Shown here one piece after another: positions 33,706-40,719 of a stretch of 64,000 bases of DNA. The stretch comes from Bacilli bacterium. GTDB lineage: Bacteria; Bacillota_I; Bacilli_A; RFN20; DUOF01. The stretch is from positions 496,001 to 560,000 of the forward strand of contig JAFWYE010000006.1 in the NCBI GenBank assembly GCA_017517765.1, written 5' to 3'. How positions within the stretch are numbered: position 1 is the first letter of the stretch; the number at the start of each line of letters is the position of its first letter. The notes beneath the pieces are model-generated. The model searched no databases, was not told where the DNA came from, and saw nothing but the letters and a program-made list of their open reading frames with translations. Both the position numbers and the translations under genes were made by a program.

Positions 33706-33732
33706 TTGACATTTAATATTAAATGTTATAGA
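33706..33732 (+). promoter_or_regulatory. Promoter with a perfect 18-bp palindrome in its spacer
   Basis: TTGACA (33706-33711) is followed by an extended -10 TGTTATAGA (TATAGA at 33727-33732). The perfect palindrome ACATTTAATATTAAATGT occupies 33709-33726, filling the spacer between the two boxes, as an operator would. The spacer is short (15 bases), which the extended -10 could offset. Confidence 0.5.
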
Positions 33733-33759
33733 CTAATTGTGTCTTTAGGAGTTGACGTT

Positions 33760-34215
33760 ATGAAATTTATATTTAAAAGAAAATACACACTTCCATTTAT
33801 GCTTTTTTTGGTTTTAGCAACACTTTGTTTTGCTTTTTATTATTTTGGTCCAAAATTCATTCACCAATCACCAGAATTTTATAGAAATGTTCTTATCATT
33901 TCTTTAATTGATTCTCTTCTTGTTGTTATGTTTGTAACGGGACTATATAGAGTAAATTATTTCTTGTATCACGATCATCTTGAAATAAAGCGTTCTTTAA
34001 GGAAACCAATAATCTTAAAATATGTACAAATAAAGCAAGTTAACGAAGTTAAAAACGACAAAGTCTTTCTAATCTTTGGAAAGCGTCCATCATTTAAATT
34101 AAAGTATGAGGAGAATGGAAGAATTAAGCATTACAGAATTAGATTGGCTAACCACGATTTGTTCAAACTTATACTTGAAAATGAAAAGAAAATCAGCGTG
34201 ACAACTAAATCATAA
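33760..34215 (+). CDS. Membrane protein with a PH-like cytoplasmic domain (bPH_2-type)
   Basis: A 151-residue protein with two transmembrane segments (LPFMLFLVLATLCFAFYYF and NVLIISLIDSLLVVMFVTGL) and a C-terminal soluble part of about 80 residues beginning FLYHDHLEIKRSLRKPIILKYVQIKQVNEV. A strand with an LEIKRSL start after paired helices is typical of bacterial PH-domain membrane proteins such as bPH_2. Function is unknown. ATG at 33760 is preceded by TTAGGAG with an 8-base gap; an 18-codon longer reading begins inside the promoter. It is the first gene of the plus-strand island and ends in its own terminator. Confidence 0.7.
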   Translation: MKFIFKRKYTLPFMLFLVLATLCFAFYYFGPKFIHQSPEFYRNVLIISLIDSLLVVMFVTGLYRVNYFLYHDHLEIKRSLRKPIILKYVQIKQVNEVKNDKVFLIFGKRPSFKLKYEENGRIKHYRIRLANHDLFKLILENEKKISVTTKS

Positions 34216-34227
34216 AAATCGAAAAAG

Positions 34228-34254
34228 ATCACATAATAAAAATGTGATTTTTTT
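34228..34254 (+). terminator. Intrinsic terminator after the PH-like membrane protein gene
   Basis: ATCACAT (34228-34234) and ATGTGAT (34242-34248) pair around an A-rich 7-base loop, followed by a T-run. The same arm sequences recur as a hairpin inside the next gene (34342-34360). Confidence 0.75.
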
Positions 34255-34270
34255 ATTTTATGGAGATACT

Positions 34271-34948
34271 ATGAACAAATTGATTGTTAAAAATATTTTT
34301 GCGGATTTTTTTAGTCAAAAATCCAGATTATTGATAGGTGCAATCACATATTATGTGATTTTATCTTTTGTTCCCGCTTTGATAGTTGCAAACAAGTTTT
34401 TCTTGCTCATAAATTGTGACTTTTCTAACACTTTAATTTCGAAAACGGGGAATTTGGAAACACCATTATCGCTACTTATAATATTATTTGTAACAATCTA
34501 TTTAACCTCTAAAATTTTCAACCTTTTTTCAAATAAAAATAACCGTTTTCTAGCCACTATAAAATCGTTTTTGTGGACTGCTTTATTTATCGTTGAATTA
34601 GTTATTTTTATCGCCTTATTTTCCATTGAAAATTTACTTCTTCAATTACTTTTTCAATCGATAATTTTATTACTTTTTTTATCAGAAATTTTAGCCATTA
34701 GATTCAAAAAAATTTCTTTTATTGGAATAGTTTCTTCTGCAATATTTTCAATAGTAATTTCCTGCTTTATATATACATTTGAGATAATCTCTCCACACAT
34801 TTTTGATTATGAAAATTATTATAGTTATCTTGCACCATTATTTCTAATAATATTAGAAATATATATTATTATAAATCTAATATATTTAAATTTAGTTTTT
34901 GTAAAAAATTTCCAATGCTTTTCCAGTATAAAAGTAATAAAAATGTAA
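34271..34948 (+). CDS. Compact YihY/BrkB-like multi-pass membrane protein
   Basis: A 225-residue protein with about six hydrophobic helices. The N-terminal RLLIGAITYYVILSFVPALIVA matches the start of the YihY/BrkB fold (AAALAYYTLLSLFP-type), and the C-terminal YYSYLAPLFLIILEIYIIINLIYLNLVF matches the family's YGSLAAVIVLLLWLY-type end. Members are usually 270-420 residues, so this one is short. The role of the family is unsettled (it was once thought to be ribonuclease BN). GGAGAT precedes the ATG. A terminator hairpin lies between it and the gene before it, so its promoter is unclear. Confidence 0.65.
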   Translation: MNKLIVKNIFADFFSQKSRLLIGAITYYVILSFVPALIVANKFFLLINCDFSNTLISKTGNLETPLSLLIILFVTIYLTSKIFNLFSNKNNRFLATIKSFLWTALFIVELVIFIALFSIENLLLQLLFQSIILLLFLSEILAIRFKKISFIGIVSSAIFSIVISCFIYTFEIISPHIFDYENYYSYLAPLFLIILEIYIIINLIYLNLVFVKNFQCFSSIKVIKM

Positions 34949-34956
34949 ATCATATT

Positions 34957-35047
34957 ATTGGCAAGATTACAAATGCCACGGATAGTAAAACACTATCTCC
35001 ATTCCCAGAGAGAAGAATATTTATAAATATTCTCTCTCTTTTTTTTA
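34957..35047 (+). ncRNA. Structured RNA region of three hairpins, of unknown class, ending in a terminator
   Basis: After the YihY-like gene stop codon three hairpins follow: TGGCA/TGCCA (34959-34978), GATAGT/ACTATC (34981-34997) and a long stem based on the palindrome AATATTTATAAATATT, extended by AGAGAG/CTCTCT and ending in T-run to 35047, which is the terminator. It may be a structured 3' untranslated region or a small RNA. It matches no riboswitch or RNA class that I recognise. It lies directly before the jetA promoter. Confidence 0.45.
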
Positions 35048-35054
35048 TCATTTC

Positions 35055-35083
35055 TTGAGTTTGAAGCCAGTATCTTTTATAAT
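35055..35083 (+). promoter_or_regulatory. jetABC promoter
   Basis: TTGAGT (35055-35060) and a perfect TATAAT (35078-35083) have a 17-base spacer. The predicted transcript begins about 16 bases before the jetA start codon and includes its GGGAG ribosome binding site. Confidence 0.7.
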
Positions 35084-35105
35084 TTCTTTGTCGGGAGTTG
35101 AGAAC

Positions 35106-36524
35106 ATGAATTTATTTGAAGCAATACCAAAAAATCTCTTCTCTATTTTCAATTCAAAAAATAGAGAGACATACGTAAATGCTTTATTTGCCTTAAGACA
35201 AAGTTTTAAGCAAGAATTAACAATTGAAAAAGAAAATCTAATTCGCCAACTTGCCAACAATCTTCACCAAGATTTATTAAATATGGACATGGAAGAAGCA
35301 GAAGAATTAAATGATGGCAAAAAGTTATCTAGAGATGCAATGTCTATGTCTAGATTCATGGTTAAAAGATTAGCGGAAACAGGTTGGATTGAATTTGAGT
35401 ATGGAGTTGACACGTCATTCAAGGAATATATAGCGCTTGCGCCATACTCTATCAAAATCATTAACACACTATACGCGATAGCGCTTGAAGATGAGCAAGG
35501 ATACAACACTTATATGTATTCTATATACTCTAACTTAGTTCAAGCTGATACAGAAAAGAAAGACTTCATGTATGCCGCATTGCTTAACGCATATGATAGA
35601 ACTGAGGAATTAGAAAACGAACTTAAAACTCTATATCATAACATAAGAAGAAAATATAATAAGTTAGGTTTCTTAATGAGTGTAAATGATGTTTTAGTGG
35701 ATCACTTTGATGATTATCAAAGAAAAATCATTACACAAATCTATATGCCATTAAAAACAAAAGACTCGCTTAATCGTTTCAAAGGTAACGTAGTAGAAAT
35801 TTTAATGCGTTGGCTTAGAACACCTGAATGCATTGATTCTTTAGAAAAGCAAGCAATGACATATCAAGCATTCAATTCATTTGACGATGTTAAAGATGCT
35901 ATCATAACTAAAATATACTTCATTGTCGATAAATTAAACGAACTTGAAGAAATGGTAGAAAAAATAGATATAAAGAACACTGAATACGTTAGTGCTACGG
36001 CAGAAAAAATGAGAACTCTATTAACAAATGACAAGAGCATAAAAGCCAAAATGTCTAGACTTATGGAAACATTAAAAGATTCTAATGCAGATGATACTCA
36101 AGATAAGATTTTAGAGTACTTCTACCCTAATATTGCCCTTGAATCTAGTGCTTATATGGATGATACAAGTTTATTTGTAAGAAGCTATAGTATCCAAGAA
36201 TTTAGTAGCGAACCATTATACATAGATGATGTATATGATGTGAGCATTGATACACAAGCTACTAGCTTTATTGAAAATATGAATAATAAATATTCAAACA
36301 AAAATGTAATTAACTTTGTAGAAGAAAAACTAGCAAACAAAAATGAACTTGATTCTAGCAAGTTTGCTATAAGTAGCGATGAAGAGTTAATATTAACCAT
36401 TCATTCAATGCTAAAAGGATGGGATAAAAATGTATTCTACAAAATTGATTTACAAGAAGGTAACGTTGGAGTAAATAGTTATTCAATACCTAGAATGACT
36501 TACTATAGAAGGAGGAAAATCTAA
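35106..36524 (+). CDS. jetA: Wadjet/MksF-like JetA family protein (kleisin subunit)
   Basis: JetA is the kleisin-like subunit that links the SMC arms in Wadjet/MksBEF complexes. The 472-residue protein starts MNLFEAIPKNLFSIFNSKNRETYVNALFAL and has the helical, charged sequence of the JetA family formerly called DUF5716, including WIEFEYGVDTSFKEYIALAPYSIKII. No catalytic motif is present, as expected. GGGAG precedes ATG 35106; the longer reading begins in the -35 box and is rejected. The stop codon overlaps the start of jetB (TAATG). Identity is strongly supported by the order JetA-JetB-JetC. Confidence 0.85.
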   Translation: MNLFEAIPKNLFSIFNSKNRETYVNALFALRQSFKQELTIEKENLIRQLANNLHQDLLNMDMEEAEELNDGKKLSRDAMSMSRFMVKRLAETGWIEFEYGVDTSFKEYIALAPYSIKIINTLYAIALEDEQGYNTYMYSIYSNLVQADTEKKDFMYAALLNAYDRTEELENELKTLYHNIRRKYNKLGFLMSVNDVLVDHFDDYQRKIITQIYMPLKTKDSLNRFKGNVVEILMRWLRTPECIDSLEKQAMTYQAFNSFDDVKDAIITKIYFIVDKLNELEEMVEKIDIKNTEYVSATAEKMRTLLTNDKSIKAKMSRLMETLKDSNADDTQDKILEYFYPNIALESSAYMDDTSLFVRSYSIQEFSSEPLYIDDVYDVSIDTQATSFIENMNNKYSNKNVINFVEEKLANKNELDSSKFAISSDEELILTIHSMLKGWDKNVFYKIDLQEGNVGVNSYSIPRMTYYRRRKI

Positions 36525-37189
36525 TGTGGCTAGATGAATATAATGAATTAAATAATGGTGAAAGAGAAAGATTTGCCAAACTAGTTAACTATCTATTAAA
36601 TAAGACTTATTTAACTAGAGAAATATATGAAGGAAAACAAGTAATTGGTAAAATTAATGCCGATTATAGATTTATCGAAAGATATATCACTTTATTTGAA
36701 GGTTATCTTAATGTTATAAATTATACATTAACAATTGATGAAGAACTTGGTGTAGTTTATCTAAGTAACGAATATGGATATAATAAAATGCATTTAGATA
36801 AACTTACCACTCTAGTATTATTTACACTTAGAACTATTTATGATGAAGAAAAAGAGAAGAATGCCTCTAAGAGCATTGTTTATATCAGCACAGCTTCTCT
36901 TATCTATAAACTATTAGAATTAAAGATAGTTAGTAAAAAGCCTACTATGAAAGATATCGTAGATAGTTTAAGATTACTTGTTAATCAAAATATATTAACT
37001 AAAATTGAAGGTTCTATTGATGAGTCAAGTTGTCAATTAGCTATACTTCCAACAATATTGCTTGCTGTAAGCAATGAAAAAGTTGATGCTATCTATTCAA
37101 TGGTATTCCAAAATGAACCAAATACAGATGAAGCGCCTAAATATGCAAATCAAGAAATTGATGAAAGTGTATTTAGCAACTTAGACTAG
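36524..37189 (+). CDS. jetB: Wadjet/MksE-like JetB protein (DUF4194)
   Basis: JetB is the KITE-type subunit that binds the kleisin in Wadjet/MksBEF complexes. The 221-residue protein has winged-helix-like features: LTREIYEGKQVIGKINADYRFIERYITLFEGYL, then DKLTTLVLFTLRTIYDEEKEK, a TMKDIVDSLRLLVNQNILTKIEG segment, and ends in an acidic tail. Size is normal for DUF4194. A GGAGG site in the end of jetA precedes its ATG, and the two genes overlap by one base. Confidence 0.88.
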   Translation: MWLDEYNELNNGERERFAKLVNYLLNKTYLTREIYEGKQVIGKINADYRFIERYITLFEGYLNVINYTLTIDEELGVVYLSNEYGYNKMHLDKLTTLVLFTLRTIYDEEKEKNASKSIVYISTASLIYKLLELKIVSKKPTMKDIVDSLRLLVNQNILTKIEGSIDESSCQLAILPTILLAVSNEKVDAIYSMVFQNEPNTDEAPKYANQEIDESVFSNLD

Positions 37190-37201
37190 GAGGTAGATTA
37201 A

Positions 37202-40200
37202 ATGAAAATTTTAAAGAGAATAGTTTTAATAAACTGGCACTATTTCACATTTGAAACATTAGAATTAGATACAATAAACTTCTTAACTGGAAAAAATGGT
37301 GCAGGTAAGACAACTGTAATTGACGCAATCCAATTATTGATGCTTGGAGATACAACTGGTCACTTCTTTAACAAGAGTGCAAGTGATAAATCATCTAGAA
37401 CTTTAAAGGGTTACTTGAGATGCGAAATCGGTGATGATGATAATGGAGACATGATTTATCTTAGAAAAGGTAGATTCACTTCATATGTTGCTGGCGAGTT
37501 TTACGATGATGTTAATAATGAATTTACTACAGTTGGTGTGGCATTTGATAACTTTGAAGATGGTAGTATGGATTACAAGTTCTTCAGTTATGAAGGCCCT
37601 TTCCCTGAAAATAAATTTGTTGAAAATAAACTTCCTCTATCTATAAAAGAGCTAAAAGTTTATTTATTAGACCACTACTATAAGAACCAAATAAACTTCT
37701 TTGAAACAAATAGTTCTTATAGGGAATTCTTAAAAGAAAAATTTGGTAGAATTTCTAATTCATTCTTTGGATTATTTAAAAAAGCAATTCCTTTCTCTCC
37801 AATTTCTAATATTGAAACATTTATTACTGAATATGTATGTGATGTTAATTCAACTATCGATATTGGAGCAATGCAAGAAAATATTAGAAACTATAAAAAA
37901 CTAGAAAGTGATAGCGAAACTTTATCAAGTAGAGTTGCTGCTTTACAAGAAATTAATGAAGCATATTTGTCTTGGAAAAACCAAGAAGACTCAATCCTTT
38001 CTCAAAAATACGTATTTGCTAGAAGTGATCTACAAATTAAAAATAAAAAATTATCTGATGCTAAAGACACTTTAGAAGAAGGTAAAAATGATTTAGGACA
38101 ATACGCGTTACTTATCAACAAATGCGAACAAGAAATAAGAAATCACATAACTGATAAAGAAAAATTATTACAAGAAAAATATTCTTTAGACATTTATCAA
38201 AAACAAGCTGCTATTGAAGAGAAAAAAGCAGAAGTTGAAGAAGAAATAAGGAAGCTACAAGAAAGTGTAGAATCTATTGTAATGAATATGGATAACTATC
38301 AATTACAATGGATGGGAACAATTAACAAAGTATTGAATGCAGATGAAATTCATGAATCTATTAGCGAATTAAAATCTCTTGCAAAAGGATATTATAAGAG
38401 AATTGAAAACTTCAACACTAACATTGATTTAGAAAACTTAGATTTATCTTATTTCACTGAAATGCAAGAAAACATCAATAATCTTAAATCTGAGATTAGT
38501 GGTGTATTACATGTATTAAAAGAAACATTAAGACAAAACGAAAAAAGAAAAAATGAATTAAGTTCTAACTTAGGTAATATTGAACGTGGTGTTAAAAACT
38601 ATGATTCTAGATTATTAACACTTAAAAATATTCTTGAAACTAGATTAAAAGAAAAATATCATCAAAATATTTCTGTTGATATTTTAGCTGATTTAATTGA
38701 GGTTAAAGACCCTGAGTGGAAAAATGCTATAGAAGGTTATTTATATGGCCAAAAATTCTATTTATTTGTAGATCCAGCATATTTTGAGGCTGCTTTAAAA
38801 ATCTATGATGAAGTTAAATTCGAATATAACCTATTTGACTTTGGTATTGTAGATTGTGAAAAAGTTTTACAATCTAATCCTAATATGATTAAAGGATCTC
38901 TTGCTGAAGAAATTTCTACAACAAATGAATATGCTAGAGCTTATATTAACTCTTTAATTGGTGCATTAATTAAATGTGACAGAGTTGAAGATTTAAGAAA
39001 ATATCCTAGATCAATTACAAAAACAGGTATGCTATATCAAGGCTATGTAGCAAGACAAATTAATAAAGAAAAATGGAGAAATCACTTTATTGGTGTTAAT
39101 TCATTCTCTAATGAAAAAGGTGTTCTTGCTGAAGAAATCACTTCATTAGAATATAATAATGCTCAAATTTATAAAGCTATCATTACATTTGAAGATGCTA
39201 GCAAAGTAGAAGTATTAAATACTAACGAATTAAAGTCTATGTCTGAAATTAGTAAGGTTTATAAACAAATGCCTTCACTAGTTGCTAAAAAAGATGAATA
39301 TGATGCTGAATTATCTAAGCTTGATCTTCAATACGTAGAAGTATTAGATGCAAGAATTGACAAAATGCAAACAAAGATTAGCGAATATGAAGCTCAAAAA
39401 GAAGAATTATTAACTAGCCAAGTAAAACAAAGAAGTGAATTAGACAGACTAGAAGAATATGATATTCCTCTATTCCAAGAAGAAGTTAAACTAGCTAAAG
39501 AAGTTATTTATAATAACTTTGAAAAATCTTGGATTATGTCTACTGGCGAACCATTCTTTATGGAAGAGCTAGACAGAGTTAAAAATATTGCTTCATTGTT
39601 AAGCCAATACAAAGTTAAATTAGATCACATCGATAGTCAAAATAAAGGATTAAGAGATAAGCTTATCATGCTTAGAACTCAATATAATTCTAAATATCAT
39701 ATCTCATACAATCCAAATGCTAATACAAATGAATTATATGATGATGAGCTAGCAGAATTATCAGGAAATAAATTAATTGATTACCAAGAAAAGATTGCCA
39801 TTGCTAAGGCTAATGCAATTGGACAATTTAAAGATGACTTCCTAGCTAAGTTAAAAGCTAACTTTGACAATGTAAGAATGCAAATAGAAGCATTAAATGA
39901 TGCATTAAGTGGTTCTACATTTGGTACTGACTCATATCACTTCACAATGAATCCTAGAACTGAATATAAGCAATACTATGAAATGATTACTGATCCATTA
40001 TTAATGGAAGGATATAGTGTTACTGAAGATGCATTCCAAGAAAAGTATAAAGATGCAATTGAAGATCTATTCAGACAAATAACTGTATCTGAAGATGCAG
40101 ATGTTCATGCTAGAACCGAGATTGAAAGAAATATTGCTAAATATACTGACTATCGTACATATTTGAAGTTTGACCTTATAGTTACTGACTTAGAGGGTAG

Positions 40201-40561
40201 AAAGCAACACTTATCTAAGACATTATTAAAGAAATCAGGAGGAGAAACTCAAACTCCATTCTATATTTCTGTTCTTGCTTCATTTGCTCAATTATATAGA
40301 ACAAATGATACAAGCAATACTAAGAATCAAACAATTCGTCTTATCGTATTTGATGAGGCCTTCTCTAAGATGGATAGCGAAAGAATTCAAGAGTCTGTTA
40401 AGTTGCTTAGAAACTATGGACTACAAGCAATTCTTAGTGCTCCACCTGAAAAGATGTCTGATATTGTACCTTTAGTAGATAATACTATTTGTATTGTACG
40501 TGATGACCAAAAATCTTATATAAGAAATTATGGCAACGATAAGCATAAAATCGTAGCTTAA
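37202..40561 (+). CDS. jetC: Wadjet/MksB-like JetC, SMC-like ATPase
   Basis: JetC is the SMC-like ATPase that extrudes DNA loops and, in Wadjet, detects small circular DNA. The 1119-residue protein has an N-terminal Walker A GKNGAGKTT (30-38), long coiled coils (about 240-480 and 680-930) around a hinge (DLIEVKDPEWKNAIEGYLYG), and a C-terminal signature SGGETQ (1012-1017) with Walker B LIVFDEAFSKMD (DE at 1051-1052). All key motifs are intact. AGGAGG precedes the ATG. It ends in a strong terminator and no JetD (TOPRIM nuclease) gene follows. Confidence 0.93.
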   Translation: MKILKRIVLINWHYFTFETLELDTINFLTGKNGAGKTTVIDAIQLLMLGDTTGHFFNKSASDKSSRTLKGYLRCEIGDDDNGDMIYLRKGRFTSYVAGEFYDDVNNEFTTVGVAFDNFEDGSMDYKFFSYEGPFPENKFVENKLPLSIKELKVYLLDHYYKNQINFFETNSSYREFLKEKFGRISNSFFGLFKKAIPFSPISNIETFITEYVCDVNSTIDIGAMQENIRNYKKLESDSETLSSRVAALQEINEAYLSWKNQEDSILSQKYVFARSDLQIKNKKLSDAKDTLEEGKNDLGQYALLINKCEQEIRNHITDKEKLLQEKYSLDIYQKQAAIEEKKAEVEEEIRKLQESVESIVMNMDNYQLQWMGTINKVLNADEIHESISELKSLAKGYYKRIENFNTNIDLENLDLSYFTEMQENINNLKSEISGVLHVLKETLRQNEKRKNELSSNLGNIERGVKNYDSRLLTLKNILETRLKEKYHQNISVDILADLIEVKDPEWKNAIEGYLYGQKFYLFVDPAYFEAALKIYDEVKFEYNLFDFGIVDCEKVLQSNPNMIKGSLAEEISTTNEYARAYINSLIGALIKCDRVEDLRKYPRSITKTGMLYQGYVARQINKEKWRNHFIGVNSFSNEKGVLAEEITSLEYNNAQIYKAIITFEDASKVEVLNTNELKSMSEISKVYKQMPSLVAKKDEYDAELSKLDLQYVEVLDARIDKMQTKISEYEAQKEELLTSQVKQRSELDRLEEYDIPLFQEEVKLAKEVIYNNFEKSWIMSTGEPFFMEELDRVKNIASLLSQYKVKLDHIDSQNKGLRDKLIMLRTQYNSKYHISYNPNANTNELYDDELAELSGNKLIDYQEKIAIAKANAIGQFKDDFLAKLKANFDNVRMQIEALNDALSGSTFGTDSYHFTMNPRTEYKQYYEMITDPLLMEGYSVTEDAFQEKYKDAIEDLFRQITVSEDADVHARTEIERNIAKYTDYRTYLKFDLIVTDLEGRKQHLSKTLLKKSGGETQTPFYISVLASFAQLYRTNDTSNTKNQTIRLIVFDEAFSKMDSERIQESVKLLRNYGLQAILSAPPEKMSDIVPLVDNTICIVRDDQKSYIRNYGNDKHKIVA

Positions 40562-40573
40562 TAACATAAAAAG

Positions 40574-40604
40574 GATAACTAGAAAAAATTAGTTATCTTT
40601 TTTT
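40574..40604 (+). terminator. Intrinsic terminator of jetABC
   Basis: GATAACTA (40574-40581) pairs with TAGTTATC (40590-40597), followed by seven T residues. It lies about 13 bases after the jetC stop codon and its T-run runs into the helD promoter. Confidence 0.85.
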
Positions 40605-40605
40605 G

Positions 40606-40634
40606 TTGACAAGCATATTTTTATCATATATACT
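40606..40634 (+). promoter_or_regulatory. helD promoter
   Basis: A perfect TTGACA (40606-40611) and TATACT (40629-40634) with a 17-base spacer, beginning right after the jetC terminator. Transcription would start near 40641, giving a leader of about 79 bases before helD. Confidence 0.8.
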
Positions 40635-40640
40635 TATTTG

Positions 40641-40719
40641 CGTTAATAAATCGGCTATATAAAAGATAACCTCCTGATGGAGGCCTAGGGGGACTTTAGG
40701 CCTAAAAGGGGGTTTTTTA
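40641..40719 (+). promoter_or_regulatory. Structured helD leader (possible attenuator or translational switch)
   Basis: Hairpin CCTCC-TGAT-GGAGG (40670-40683) shares three bases with a second hairpin AGGCCTA/TAGGCCT (40681-40687 and 40697-40703), so the two are mutually exclusive. An alternative pairs AACCTCC (40668-40674) with GGGGGTT (40708-40714), which includes the ribosome binding region just before the ATG and is followed by a T-run. The AACCTCC segment also resembles the anti-Shine-Dalgarno sequence. No known class was recognised. Confidence 0.5.

Noticed and set aside
40681-40703. The inverted repeat before helD as the actinobacterial rifamycin-associated element
   Set aside because: The sequence is unrelated; only the position is alike.
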